Below are positions 1 through 8,695 of a stretch of DNA of 64,000 bases, one piece after another. The number at the start of each line of letters is the position of its first letter. Position 1 is the stretch's first letter. Source of the DNA: Streptosporangium album. Lineage in GTDB: Bacteria; Actinomycetota; Actinomycetes; Streptosporangiales; Streptosporangiaceae. Location of the stretch: positions 4,774,001 to 4,838,000 of the forward strand of contig NZ_JACHJU010000001.1 in assembly GCF_014203795.1 (NCBI RefSeq). The letters are read 5' to 3'. The notes beneath the pieces were generated by a model. It had not been told where the DNA came from. It was given only the letters and a program-made list of their open reading frames with translations, and made no database searches. Both the position numbers and the translations under genes were made by a program.

Positions 1-1083
1 GAGGACGCCCATGGGGGCGTAACGCCAGCGGGGAAGGTGGCGGGCGGCGTAGATGAGCTCCCTGCACTCCTGCTCGATCTCGAACGGGCGCACCAGGGAA
101 CGGTCCAGCAGGGCGGTGTGACCGAGTTCGGCGAGACGGGCGAGGTAGGCGGACTCCAGGGCGTCGCGGGCGGTGACGGTCCACGCGGCGATCACCAGGG
201 GATGGGCGTCCCGGCGCCTGACGGCGACCTGCCCGACGTGTTCGAGGCTGGTGATCAGCTGGGCGAGGTCGCGGGCGGCGGGCTGGAAGGGGTCGGCGCC
301 GGTGACCGTCGGGTTGCCGTCGAAGTCGATCACCGCGTAACCGTCCCGCCAGCGGAGTATCTGACCCACGTGCAGGTCGCCGTGGATGCGGATCAGCGGG
401 GTGGCGTCCGCCCAGCTCAGTGGGGTGAGCTCGGCGCGGAGCGCATCGGCGTGGGCCGCGAGCCAGTCGCCGTCCTCGCCGCCGGTCAGCGCGAGCGCCT
501 CGTCCAGGGCCTCTCCGGCACGGACGGACCAGGCGGTCGCTCCGGCTGCCGGGACGGCGGGCGCCTGCCGCAGGGGGTCGGGGAAGGTCGTGGACGGGGT
601 CGCCATCGCGGCGTGCAGGTCGGCGGCCAGGACGCCCAGGTCGGTGGCGAAGCCGACGTGACCGGAGACGGCCTCGTCCACGCACCACTCCCAGCCGTCC
701 CGGGCATCGGGCAGATAGGCGGTGACCAGGGCGAGCAGCAGTCCGTCGCCGTCGTCGTCGTTGCGGGACACGGACGCGTACGGCGTGGCGGTGGCGGTGA
801 AGCCGACCGAGGTCAGATGGGCGAATACGTCCGGGGTCGGCTGGGGGAGCGGCGCCGGTGGGGTCAGCCACTTGACGACCACGCTTTCGCCGACCACCAC
901 TGACCGGTTGGTCTGGTCGACGTCGAAGCCCCGTTCGGGTGCCGGTGAGACGCCTGCGGCGGCCGATAACAGTTGAACATCAGTTGAAAAGACGGAAGTC
1001 GATGTGCCGGGCAGCGGGTGGAAACGGCGGACCGTGAACAGGTCTGGAACATCGCAGCTCAGAGCGGTGACCAGTTCGCCGGT
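1..1083 (-). CDS. Maltokinase/aminoglycoside-phosphotransferase-like sugar kinase, 3' end cut by window edge
   Basis: The reverse strand is open from the window edge and translates as a kinase of the maltokinase/APH fold. The Brenner-type catalytic motif IHGDLHVGQIL is followed by VIDFDGNP, which supplies the metal-binding Asp. Upstream lies an ATP-lobe stretch with SVVVGESVVVKWL, where the Lys is a likely nucleotide contact. The last visible residues (LPRWRYAPMGVL) match the C-terminal region of maltokinase-like proteins, so little is missing. These enzymes phosphorylate maltose, glucosamine or similar sugars with ATP in the cytoplasm; the substrate here cannot be told. The start is unclear. 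No ATG or GTG lies in frame between about 900 and 1140, and the region around 1060-1110 looks frame-disturbed (see findings), so the 5' boundary given is approximate. Confidence 0.75.
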
Positions 1084-1287
1084 TCTGCCGTCGCCAGGGC
1101 TCGGTACAGTTCCGAGCCGATCCCATATTGAAGACGGATTCAACAGGCAAACCAAACTCTCGCGAGGTAATGTCCGGGCAAAGTCTTGCTCAAGTTATTC
1201 TTGGCTGCAACACTCCTGCTTTGGTCTGCCGTGTCCGTTACGGCCGGTCTACCCCAATTACACTTGAAATTTGAAGGAGCAGCGGCC

Positions 1288-2415
1288 GTGTCCCGTATCC
1301 GGTACACCCGTCGTCTTCCGGCTGCCGCCCTGGTCGCCGGTCTTGCAATCGCCGTTTCGGCCTGCGGCGGAGGGTCCACGGGCACCACCGCCGCCGCCCC
1401 GGCCGCGAGCGCCTCGTCCGCGCAGCTCGACCCGAACATGGACCTGTCGAAGCAGAGCATCACCATCTCGGTCTGGCCGGGCTACACGCCCGAGGACCTC
1501 CCCAAGAAGGTGAAGGACACGCTCAAGACCGACCTCAAGGTCAGCCTGCACGACACCAACGAGATCATCATGGGCAAGCTGACCGCCGGGGCCGACACCG
1601 ATCTCGACGTCGCCTTCGTCTCCGGCCAGTACGCCCAGGCCCTCAACGAGGCCGGGCTGCTGGAGCCCATCCACCCGGAGCTGATCCCCAACCTGGCCAA
1701 CCTCTACCCCGAGGCCAAGGAGCTCTCCTACGACAAGGGGAACGTCTTCTCGGTCCCCTACACCTGGGGCACCACGGGCATCTGCTACCGCACCGACCTG
1801 ATGAAGACGCCGCCGACGAGCTGGAACGACATCCTGAGCCCGCCGGCCGAGGCGAAGAAGAAGGTCACCATGATGACCACCGAGCGCTGGCTGGCCCTGC
1901 CCGCCGCCAAGGCGCTCGGCAAGTCGGTCAACACCAAGAGCGACGAGGACCTCGCCGCGATCAAGGCGAAGCTGCTCGAGGCCAAGCCGAACGTGTTCTA
2001 CGACGACGTCACCTTCGGCGACCGCCTCAAGACCGGTGAGACCGTGATGGCCGAGGCGTGGGACGGCTGGTGCCCGACCACGGAGAAGAACATCAAGTTC
2101 GTGGTGCCGAAGGAGGGCAGCGACCTCTGGGTGGACACGATGGTCGTGCTCAAGAGCTCCAAGAACAAGGAAGCCGCGCACGCGTTCATCAACTTCATCC
2201 TGGACCCGGAGATCCACAGCTGGGCCGCGGAGAACATCCTCTACAAGGTCCCCAACAAGGCCGCGATGGACGCCCTCCCCGCCAAGCTCAAGGAGGACAA
2301 CGCGCCGCTGCAGATGACCCCGTCGCAGCTGCTCGCCGGCGAGTCCATCATCGACCTGGGTGAGGACTCCACCAAGTTCACCCGTCTGGCGACCGAGGTC
2401 AAGGCCGCGAAGTGA
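1288..2415 (+). CDS. Polyamine-type ABC transporter substrate-binding lipoprotein
   Basis: Extracytoplasmic receptor of the PotD/PotF-like (spermidine/putrescine) family, 375 residues. The GTG start at 1288 is chosen because a purine-rich AAGGAG lies just upstream and the protein then opens with a proper lipoprotein signal: basic RIRYTRR, a hydrophobic stretch and the lipobox VSAC (Cys26). A longer frame from 1186 would bury this signal. The mature part has the family pattern of an extended-chain binding protein with VPYTWGTTGICYRTD and MAEAWDGW. The gene overlaps the downstream permease by four bases (GTGA), so it is the first gene of a potDBCA-type operon. The substrate is inferred from family and from the neighbouring aldehyde dehydrogenase; other small amines are possible. 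Confidence 0.9.
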   Translation: MSRIRYTRRLPAAALVAGLAIAVSACGGGSTGTTAAAPAASASSAQLDPNMDLSKQSITISVWPGYTPEDLPKKVKDTLKTDLKVSLHDTNEIIMGKLTAGADTDLDVAFVSGQYAQALNEAGLLEPIHPELIPNLANLYPEAKELSYDKGNVFSVPYTWGTTGICYRTDLMKTPPTSWNDILSPPAEAKKKVTMMTTERWLALPAAKALGKSVNTKSDEDLAAIKAKLLEAKPNVFYDDVTFGDRLKTGETVMAEAWDGWCPTTEKNIKFVVPKEGSDLWVDTMVVLKSSKNKEAAHAFINFILDPEIHSWAAENILYKVPNKAAMDALPAKLKEDNAPLQMTPSQLLAGESIIDLGEDSTKFTRLATEVKAAK

Positions 2416-3287
2416 CACGTTCCACCGTCTCCGGCGCGACCGCGAAATCGCGGTCGCGCCGGTCGCGGGTGCTCGGGCGGCTGGCCTTCCTGGGGCCCGG
2501 CCTGACCTATCTGATCGTGCTCCTGCTGATCCCGCTGGCCCTGGTCCTCAGCTACGCGTTCTTCCGCAGGGGCCGTTTCGGCGGCGTCATCTACGAGCTG
2601 ACCGGGGAGAACTTCACCCGGCTGTTCGACCCGCTCTACCTCGACGTCCTGCTCGGCTCGCTGAAGCTGGCCACGGCCGCCACGCTGATCGCCCTGCTCT
2701 TCGGCTATCCGACGGCCTACCTCATCGCCCGGCTCCCCGCCAAGTGGAAGACGATCGCGCTGATCGCGATCGTGCTGCCCTTCTGGACGAACTTCCTGAT
2801 CCGCATCTACGCCTGGATCGTCCTGCTCAGCGGCCCCGGACTCGTCAACACATTGCTGGGCAAGCTGGGCCTGGGGCCGTTCGAGTTCCTCTACAACGAC
2901 GGCGCGATCGTCACCGGCCTGATCTACTCCTATCTTCCGCTGATGGTGCTCCCGCTCTACGCGGCGATCGAGAAGCTGGACCCGCAGCTCCACGAGGCCT
3001 CGGCCAACCTCGGCGCGAAGCCCGCCCGCACCTTCGTCTCGGTGACGCTGCCGCTGACCCTGCCCGGTGTGATCACCGGATGCATGTTCGTCTTCGTGCC
3101 GAGCTTCGGCAACTTCGTCATCCCCGAGCTGCTCGGCGGTGGGCGCTCGATCATGGTCGGTAACCTGATCAGGGACCAGTTCCTCACGGCCCGCGACTGG
3201 CCGTTCGGCGCCACCCTCGCGATGGCGCTGATCGCCGTGCTGATCGTCCTGCTGCTCCTGCAGTCCTGGAGTGCTCGTCGTGCGTAA
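2412..3287 (+). CDS. ABC transporter permease, PotB type
   Basis: Integral membrane subunit of the polyamine-type importer, 291 residues with about six hydrophobic segments (the first around LAFLGPGLTYLIVLLLIPLA). The cytoplasmic EAA loop that docks on the ATPase is visible near residue 196 as EASANLGAKPARTF. The GTG start overlaps the stop of the binding protein in a GTGA arrangement, which indicates translational coupling. It should pair with the next gene to make a heterodimeric channel. Confidence 0.9.
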   Translation: MTRSTVSGATAKSRSRRSRVLGRLAFLGPGLTYLIVLLLIPLALVLSYAFFRRGRFGGVIYELTGENFTRLFDPLYLDVLLGSLKLATAATLIALLFGYPTAYLIARLPAKWKTIALIAIVLPFWTNFLIRIYAWIVLLSGPGLVNTLLGKLGLGPFEFLYNDGAIVTGLIYSYLPLMVLPLYAAIEKLDPQLHEASANLGAKPARTFVSVTLPLTLPGVITGCMFVFVPSFGNFVIPELLGGGRSIMVGNLIRDQFLTARDWPFGATLAMALIAVLIVLLLLQSWSARRA

Positions 3288-4053
3288 ATCGCGCCTGCTG
3301 TACGTCCCCTTCTGGGTGACCTACATATTCCTGTACACGCCCATCGTGGTGCTGGTCGCCATGTCGTTCAACGCGGGTAAGTCGCCCTACAACTTCGAGG
3401 GCCTCAGCCTGAAGTGGTACGGCAAGCTCGCCGGGAACGCCACCGTCCGGGAAGGCCTGGTCAACACGTTGATCGTGGCCGCCGGGTCCACGGTGCTGGC
3501 CACCGTGCTGGGCACCCTGCTGGCCGTGGGCCTGGCCCGCCACAGCAGGTCGCGGCTGCTGGACGGGCTCGGTGTGCTGCCGGCCATCCTGCCCGACCTG
3601 GTGCTGGCCATCGGCCTGCTGGTGTTCTACTCCACGGTCAAGGTGACCCTCGGCCTGCACTCGGTACTGCTGGCCCACACGGTGTTCGGCATGGCGTTCG
3701 TGACGGCGGTGGTCCGCACCCGGCTCACCCACAGCGACACCTCCCTGGAGGAGGCGTCCAGGGATCTCGGCGGGACACCGGTCACCACGTTCGTGCGCAT
3801 CACGCTGCCCCAGCTCATGCCGGGCATCACGGCGGGCGCCCTGCTGGCGTTCACGCTCTCCATCGACGAGTTCGTGATCGCGTTCTTCACCGCGGCGCCG
3901 GCCACCCCCACCCTGCCCATCGTCATCTACTCAATGGTCCGCTTCGGGGTCACCCCAGAGATCAACGCGCTGGCGACGCTGCTGCTGGCCGTGAGCTTCA
4001 CCGTGGTGATCGTGGCCCAGCGGATGACCCGACTGACGGAGTCGCTGTCCTAA
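3271..4053 (+). CDS. ABC transporter permease, PotC type
   Basis: Second membrane subunit of the importer, 260 residues. It starts with a transmembrane stretch (YVPFWVTYIFLYTPIVVLVA) and carries the EAA loop EEASRDLGGTPVTTF near residue 160, followed by the family motif FTLSIDEFVIAFF. The GTG at 3271 gives a 17-base overlap with the preceding permease; another GTG at 3280 is an equally possible start. The stop and the next gene's ATG share a TAATG. Confidence 0.9.
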   Translation: MLVVRKSRLLYVPFWVTYIFLYTPIVVLVAMSFNAGKSPYNFEGLSLKWYGKLAGNATVREGLVNTLIVAAGSTVLATVLGTLLAVGLARHSRSRLLDGLGVLPAILPDLVLAIGLLVFYSTVKVTLGLHSVLLAHTVFGMAFVTAVVRTRLTHSDTSLEEASRDLGGTPVTTFVRITLPQLMPGITAGALLAFTLSIDEFVIAFFTAAPATPTLPIVIYSMVRFGVTPEINALATLLLAVSFTVVIVAQRMTRLTESLS

Positions 4054-5135
4054 TGCTGAAGATCACAGGTGTCAGCCGCCGGTTCGGCGACGTCACGGCG
4101 CTCTCGGAGGTCTCCCTGGACATCCGGCAGGGCGAGTTCTTCGCGCTGCTGGGCCCCAGCGGGTGCGGCAAGACCACCCTCCTGCGCATTCTGGCGGGCT
4201 TCGAGGCCCCCGACTCGGGCACCGTCACGCTCGACGGCGACGACCTGCTCGGCCAGGCCGCGCACCGCCGCCCGGTCAACCTCATGTTCCAGTCCTACGC
4301 GCTGTTCCCGCACATGAGTGTGGCCAGGAACGTCGCCTACGGACTGGAGCGGGAGAGGCTGCCCAGGGCCGAGATCCGTGAGCGGGTCGGCGAGGTCCTG
4401 GAGAAGGTCGGCCTGGCCGAGATGGCCGGGCGCAGGCCGCAGCAGCTCTCCGGCGGCCAGCGGCAGCGGGTCGCGCTGGCGCGTGCGATCGTGAAGCGGC
4501 CGCGCCTGCTGTTGCTGGACGAGCCGCTGTCCGCGCTGGACAAGAAGGTCCGCGCGGAGATGCAGCTGGAGCTGAAGCGGCTCCAGAACGAGGTCGGCAT
4601 CACCTTCGTCGTGGTCACCCACGACCAGGAGGAGGCCATGTCGCTGGCCGACCGGATCGCGGTCTTCAACGCGGGCCGGGTGGAGCAGGTGGACAAGCCG
4701 GCGGCGCTGTACGAGCGGCCCCGCACGCCGTTCGTCGCCGACTTCGTGGGCGCCAACAACCTCTTCGAGGGCAAGGTGTGCGCGGGGGGTCTGGAGAGCC
4801 CCGAGCTGGGTGTCCTGCCCGCGGTGTCCGAGCTGGCGGCCGGGACGCCCGCGCTGCTCGCCGTACGGCCGGAGCAGCTCAAGCTGAACAGCCTGAAGCG
4901 CGCGAAGCGGGTAAAGCGCCTTAACGGCATAAAAGGCCTGAACAGTCCGGAAGACGTGCTGCGCGGGAAGGTCGCCGACGTCAGCTTCTACGGCGGTGTC
5001 TCCCATGTCTCGGTCCTGGTGGACGGGCGCCAGACGCCGATCCTGGTGGCCACGCAGGGGACCACCCAGGTTCAGGCGGGCTCCTCGGTCGCCCTCACCT
5101 GGGGCGCCGAGGACGGGGTGCTGATCCCTCAATGA
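4053..5135 (+). CDS. Polyamine-type ABC transporter ATP-binding protein (PotA-like)
   Basis: ATPase that powers the importer, 360 residues. It has Walker A GPSGCGKTT near residue 34, signature LSGGQRQR near 132, Walker B RLLLLDEP and the switch histidine in VVVTHDQEEAM. A TOBE-like domain follows from about residue 260. The ATG at 4053 is chosen because it overlaps the upstream stop as TAATG and starts the ABC domain correctly. An oddity is a Lys/Arg-rich insert near residues 277-300 (KRAKRVKRLNGIKGLN) written in codons richer in A/T than the rest. The 3' end overlaps the convergent TetR gene by seven bases. Confidence 0.92.
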   Translation: MLKITGVSRRFGDVTALSEVSLDIRQGEFFALLGPSGCGKTTLLRILAGFEAPDSGTVTLDGDDLLGQAAHRRPVNLMFQSYALFPHMSVARNVAYGLERERLPRAEIRERVGEVLEKVGLAEMAGRRPQQLSGGQRQRVALARAIVKRPRLLLLDEPLSALDKKVRAEMQLELKRLQNEVGITFVVVTHDQEEAMSLADRIAVFNAGRVEQVDKPAALYERPRTPFVADFVGANNLFEGKVCAGGLESPELGVLPAVSELAAGTPALLAVRPEQLKLNSLKRAKRVKRLNGIKGLNSPEDVLRGKVADVSFYGGVSHVSVLVDGRQTPILVATQGTTQVQAGSSVALTWGAEDGVLIPQ

Positions 5136-5737
5136 GACGTCTTGAGCGGGTTGCCCGTGGCGGTCCTGGCGTAGGCGAGGATCAGTTCCGCCGCCTCCTG
5201 CGGGCCGATCACCGGGTGGCGGGCCGTTATGCGATAACCGTACGCATCCTCGAGCGCGACCAGGTTGCGCGCGATGACAAGGGAGTCGCCGGCCAGCGTG
5301 AAGGTCCCCAGGGCGGACCCGGTCTCCAGAACGCTCTGGTACATGGAGACCTGCCGGTCGTAGAGCGTGGTGAGCAGGAGGGCGTACATCCGGTTGCGGG
5401 CGGCGGCGCCGCCGAGCTCGTTGAGCAGTCGCACGTCCGGGTCGTCCGGCCCGTGCGGCAGGCCCGAGCGGATGGTCACGACGAGCTTCTCGGCGGGGTC
5501 GCGCAGGCCGCTGATCCGCTTGAGACGCTGCTCGTAGAAGCGCTCCATCCCGGCGTGGTGGGCGTCCACCAGCAACTCGCCCAGGTTGGGGTAGTGGTAG
5601 AGGACGGCGCCGGAGGTCAGGCCGGCCTCCTCTGCGACGTGGTTGAGATGCACGCCATCGGTGCCGTGCCGGATGATCGCCCGATGTGCGGCTGCAATGA
5701 GATCCAGGCGACGATCCGCCCTCCCCTTGCGTGTCAT
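5129..5737 (-). CDS. TetR/AcrR-family transcriptional regulator
   Basis: Regulator of 202 residues with an N-terminal TetR helix-turn-helix (around HVAEEAGLTSGAVLYHY, residues 32-50) and a BetI-like helical ligand domain. It is convergent with the polyamine importer and divergent from the glycosyltransferase and aldehyde dehydrogenase pair. The 126-base intergenic region at 5738-5863 is therefore the obvious place for its operator. A role as a repressor responding to an amine or aldehyde is an inference from context. Confidence 0.88.
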   Translation of the reverse strand: MTRKGRADRRLDLIAAAHRAIIRHGTDGVHLNHVAEEAGLTSGAVLYHYPNLGELLVDAHHAGMERFYEQRLKRISGLRDPAEKLVVTIRSGLPHGPDDPDVRLLNELGGAAARNRMYALLLTTLYDRQVSMYQSVLETGSALGTFTLAGDSLVIARNLVALEDAYGYRITARHPVIGPQEAAELILAYARTATGNPLKTSH

Positions 5738-5812
5738 AATCCCCCGCTCATTGAAAACCAGGCTCTGTGCCGGGGTCCATAGTGGCCCCTTTTCAGCACT
5801 TTAGCTAGATCT

Positions 5813-5830
5813 AAGAATTTAACCATTCTT
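5813..5830. promoter_or_regulatory. Inverted repeat in the TetR/glycosyltransferase divergent region
   Basis: AAGAAT and ATTCTT form perfect 6-base arms around a 6-base spacer, inside an A/T-rich patch of otherwise GC-rich DNA. The position, about 35 bases before the glycosyltransferase start and 76 bases before the TetR start, suits an operator. Binding by the adjacent TetR protein is only inferred, and the spacing is wider than many TetR palindromes. Confidence 0.35.
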
Positions 5831-5863
5831 CAAAACCGGAATTTCCTCTCAACTGGAGGCGCG

Positions 5864-7135
5864 GTGTCTCTCACGATCCTGTTCATGCCGGAGAGTGCCT
5901 ACGGGCCGACGAACAACTGCATCGGCATCGGCGACATTCTCCTCAAGCGCGGCCATCGGGTTGTTTTCGCAGCTGAGGCCTCCTGGAAGGGGAAATTGGA
6001 GGCCCTTGGATTCGAAGAGGACCTTGTCGATCTCGCACCGCCCTCGGAAGAGGAGCAGGATGCGGGGCAGTTCTGGAAGGACTTCATCCGAGACACCGCG
6101 CCGGAATACCGGAAGTCGACCTCGGTGCAGCTTGAGACGGTGACCAGGCCGATCTGGGATGCGCTCATCGACGGCGTGAAGTACTGCGAGCCGCAGTTGA
6201 AGGCGATTATCGAACGGGTTCGGCCGGATGTGATCGTCGAGGACAACGTCATCACCTTCCCGGCGCTGCTCACCGCCGGCAAGCCCTTCGTCCGCATCGT
6301 CTCCTGCAACCCGCTGGAGGTACGCGGTGCGGACATCGCCCCGGTCTTCTCCGGCCTGCCCGCCGACGACCGGTCCGGGTGGGACGCCTTCCGCGCCGAG
6401 TACGACCGGACCCACCGCGAGGTCTGGAGCGCCTTCAACGAATGGTCCGTCGCCCAGGGGGCCTCGCCGCTGCCGGATCTCGACTTCATCCACGAGGGAG
6501 ACCTCAACCTCTACGTCTTCCCCGAGATCGTCGACTACACCGACGCCCGGCCGCTGGGCGACTCCTGGCACCGCCTGGACTCCTCGGTCCGTGAGACCGA
6601 CGGCGGCTTCGAGCTGCCCGCCTCGCTCGCCGGGCGGGACGGCGCACTGGTCTACTTCTCGCTCGGGTCGCTCGGTTCGGCGGACGTGGAGCTGATGCAG
6701 CGGGTCATCGACGTGCTGGGCGCCACCCCGTACCGCTTCATCGTCTCCATGGGACCCCTGCACGAGGAGATCAAGCTCGCCGACAACATGTGGGGCGCCG
6801 AGTTCGTCCCGCAGACCAAGATCATCCCCATGGTGGACCTGGTGATCACGCACGGCGGCAACAACACCACCACCGAGGCGCTGCACTTCGGCAAGCCGAT
6901 GATCCTGCTGCCCCTGTTCTGGGACCAGTACGACAACGCGCAGCGGATCCACGAACTGGGCTACGGCGTCCGCCTGGCCACCTACACCTTCACCGACTCC
7001 GAGCTGACCGGCGCGCTGGAGCGCCTGATCGGTGACGCGGGGCTCCGCGAGCGTCTGGCCGCCGCCGGCGAGGAGATCCGCCGCCGTGACGGTCTGCGCA
7101 AGGCCGCCGACCTCATCGAGCGGGCCGGCGCCTGA
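5864..7135 (+). CDS. Macrolide-type (MGT/UGT family) glycosyltransferase
   Basis: GT1-family enzyme of 423 residues with a GT-B fold. The acceptor half begins MSLTILFMPESAYGP, and the donor half carries the NDP-sugar motif HGGNNTTTEALHFGKP near residue 330 followed by PLFWDQYDNAQR. Family members move a sugar from a nucleotide donor to a small hydrophobic acceptor such as a macrolide, flavonoid or lipid. The GTG at 5864 has a GGAGG seven bases upstream. The gene sits 33 bases before an aldehyde dehydrogenase, so the two are probably co-transcribed. A glycosyltransferase in a polyamine-type locus is unexpected, and its acceptor cannot be read from sequence. Confidence 0.88.
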   Translation: MSLTILFMPESAYGPTNNCIGIGDILLKRGHRVVFAAEASWKGKLEALGFEEDLVDLAPPSEEEQDAGQFWKDFIRDTAPEYRKSTSVQLETVTRPIWDALIDGVKYCEPQLKAIIERVRPDVIVEDNVITFPALLTAGKPFVRIVSCNPLEVRGADIAPVFSGLPADDRSGWDAFRAEYDRTHREVWSAFNEWSVAQGASPLPDLDFIHEGDLNLYVFPEIVDYTDARPLGDSWHRLDSSVRETDGGFELPASLAGRDGALVYFSLGSLGSADVELMQRVIDVLGATPYRFIVSMGPLHEEIKLADNMWGAEFVPQTKIIPMVDLVITHGGNNTTTEALHFGKPMILLPLFWDQYDNAQRIHELGYGVRLATYTFTDSELTGALERLIGDAGLRERLAAAGEEIRRRDGLRKAADLIERAGA

Positions 7136-7168
7136 AAGCCCCGGTACCACCATCACAAGGGACGTTCC

Positions 7169-8575
7169 ATGGGTAAGTTGATCAACCCGGCAGACGGCGG
7201 GTCGCTGCGCGAGGTGCCGGACACGCCGGTAGCCGAGGTGGCGGCCGCCGTACGGCGGGCACGGGCGGCGTATGAGGAGTGGAACGGGGCCACCCCGGCC
7301 GAACGGGCCAAGGTGATGCTGCGCTTCGCCGACCTCGTCGAAGCCGACACCGAGGAGCTCACCCGGCTGGAGGTCGCCGAGACCGGTAAGCCCGCGACGG
7401 TGTTCCGCGACGGCGAGCTGCCGTTCGCGGCCGACAACCTCCGCTTCTTCGCCGGGGCGGCCCGCTCGCTGGACGGCACCGGGGCCGGGGTGCTCAGCTC
7501 CGGCTACACCTCGGTGCTGGTCCGCCGCCCGGTCGGCGTCGTCGGGTCGATCGCCCCGTGGAACTTCCCGCTCGTGATGGCGGTCTGGAAGCTCGGCCCC
7601 GCGCTGGCCGCGGGCAACGCGGTGGTCATCAAGCCCGCCCCGCAGACGCCGGGCACCACGCTCCGGCTGGCCGAGCTGTTCGCCGGGGCGGGAGCGCCCG
7701 AGGGCCTGCTCCAGGTGGTCCTCGGCGACGCCGAGGTGGGAGAGGCCCTGGTCACCGACCCGGGTGTGGACATGGTGAGCGTCACCGGTTCCACCGAGAC
7801 CGGCCGCGCCGTCATGCGCGGAGCCGCCGGCTCGCTGAAACGGGTGCACCTGGAGCTCGGCGGCAAGGCTCCGGCGCTCGTCTTCGGCGACGCGGACCTG
7901 GCCGAGATGGCCAGGGGCGTGGCGATGGGCGCGACCTACAACACCGGGCAGGACTGCACGGCCGCGACCCGCGTCTACATCTCCCGCGAGGTGTACGGCG
8001 AGGCGGTCGAGGCGCTGCACGCGACACTGGCGCAGATCACGGTGGGCGACCCCTGGGACGCGACGACCGACATCGGCCCGCTGATCTCGGCCGGTCACCG
8101 GGCCCGCGTGCACGGCTACGTCGAGCGCGCCGTCGCCTCGGGCGCGTCGGTGCTCTGCGGTGGCGCCCCGCTGGACGGCCCCGGCTTCTACTACCCGCCG
8201 ACGCTCATCGCCGGCGCCCGCCAGGACAGCGAGATCGTTCAGGGCGAACTGTTCGGCCCGGTTCTGGTCGCCCTGCCGTTCGACGGCGAGGACGAGGCCG
8301 TACGGCTGGCCAACGACACCCCCTACGGCCTCGCCTCCTCGGTCTGGTCCGGGGACGTGGCGAGGGCACTGCGCGTCTCGCACCGCCTCGACGTGGGGGT
8401 CACCTGGGTCAACGACCATCTGCCGATCGCCTCGGAGGCCCCGCACGGCGGGGTCAAGGGGAGCGGGTTCGGCAAGGACATGAGCCAGGAGGCCGTCCAG
8501 GAGTACTCCGTGACGCGCCACCTGATGATCAAACACCAGGCCCCTGAGGCGAGGGCATCTTTTCGGCCCGCCTGA
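7169..8575 (+). CDS. NAD(P)-dependent aldehyde dehydrogenase, aminobutyraldehyde/betaine-aldehyde type
   Basis: ALDH superfamily enzyme of 468 residues that oxidises an aldehyde to the acid. It shows the cofactor motif GSTETG, the general base Glu in LELGGK (about residue 229) and the catalytic Cys263 in GQDCTAATR. The ATG at 7169 follows AAGGGA. The closest functional group suggested by motifs is gamma-aminobutyraldehyde dehydrogenase, which would make sense downstream of a polyamine importer. It resembles the second ALDH at 55414-56871 in these motifs. The substrate remains an inference. Confidence 0.88.
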   Translation: MGKLINPADGGSLREVPDTPVAEVAAAVRRARAAYEEWNGATPAERAKVMLRFADLVEADTEELTRLEVAETGKPATVFRDGELPFAADNLRFFAGAARSLDGTGAGVLSSGYTSVLVRRPVGVVGSIAPWNFPLVMAVWKLGPALAAGNAVVIKPAPQTPGTTLRLAELFAGAGAPEGLLQVVLGDAEVGEALVTDPGVDMVSVTGSTETGRAVMRGAAGSLKRVHLELGGKAPALVFGDADLAEMARGVAMGATYNTGQDCTAATRVYISREVYGEAVEALHATLAQITVGDPWDATTDIGPLISAGHRARVHGYVERAVASGASVLCGGAPLDGPGFYYPPTLIAGARQDSEIVQGELFGPVLVALPFDGEDEAVRLANDTPYGLASSVWSGDVARALRVSHRLDVGVTWVNDHLPIASEAPHGGVKGSGFGKDMSQEAVQEYSVTRHLMIKHQAPEARASFRPA

Positions 8576-8695
8576 AATTCAGGGCGATATATCCCTTTTG
8601 TGGTGATATGTCGGCACTTACTCCATTCGTAGTGACATAAAGGATGTGCTCAAATTGCTTTCGCCGCATCCGTACCCGGCGAGGGGTTAAAGCCA

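Noticed and set aside
5849..8536. 895-codon leftward open frame
   Set aside because: Antisense to the glycosyltransferase and aldehyde dehydrogenase, both with intact catalytic motifs; a GC-bias shadow with no recognisable domain.
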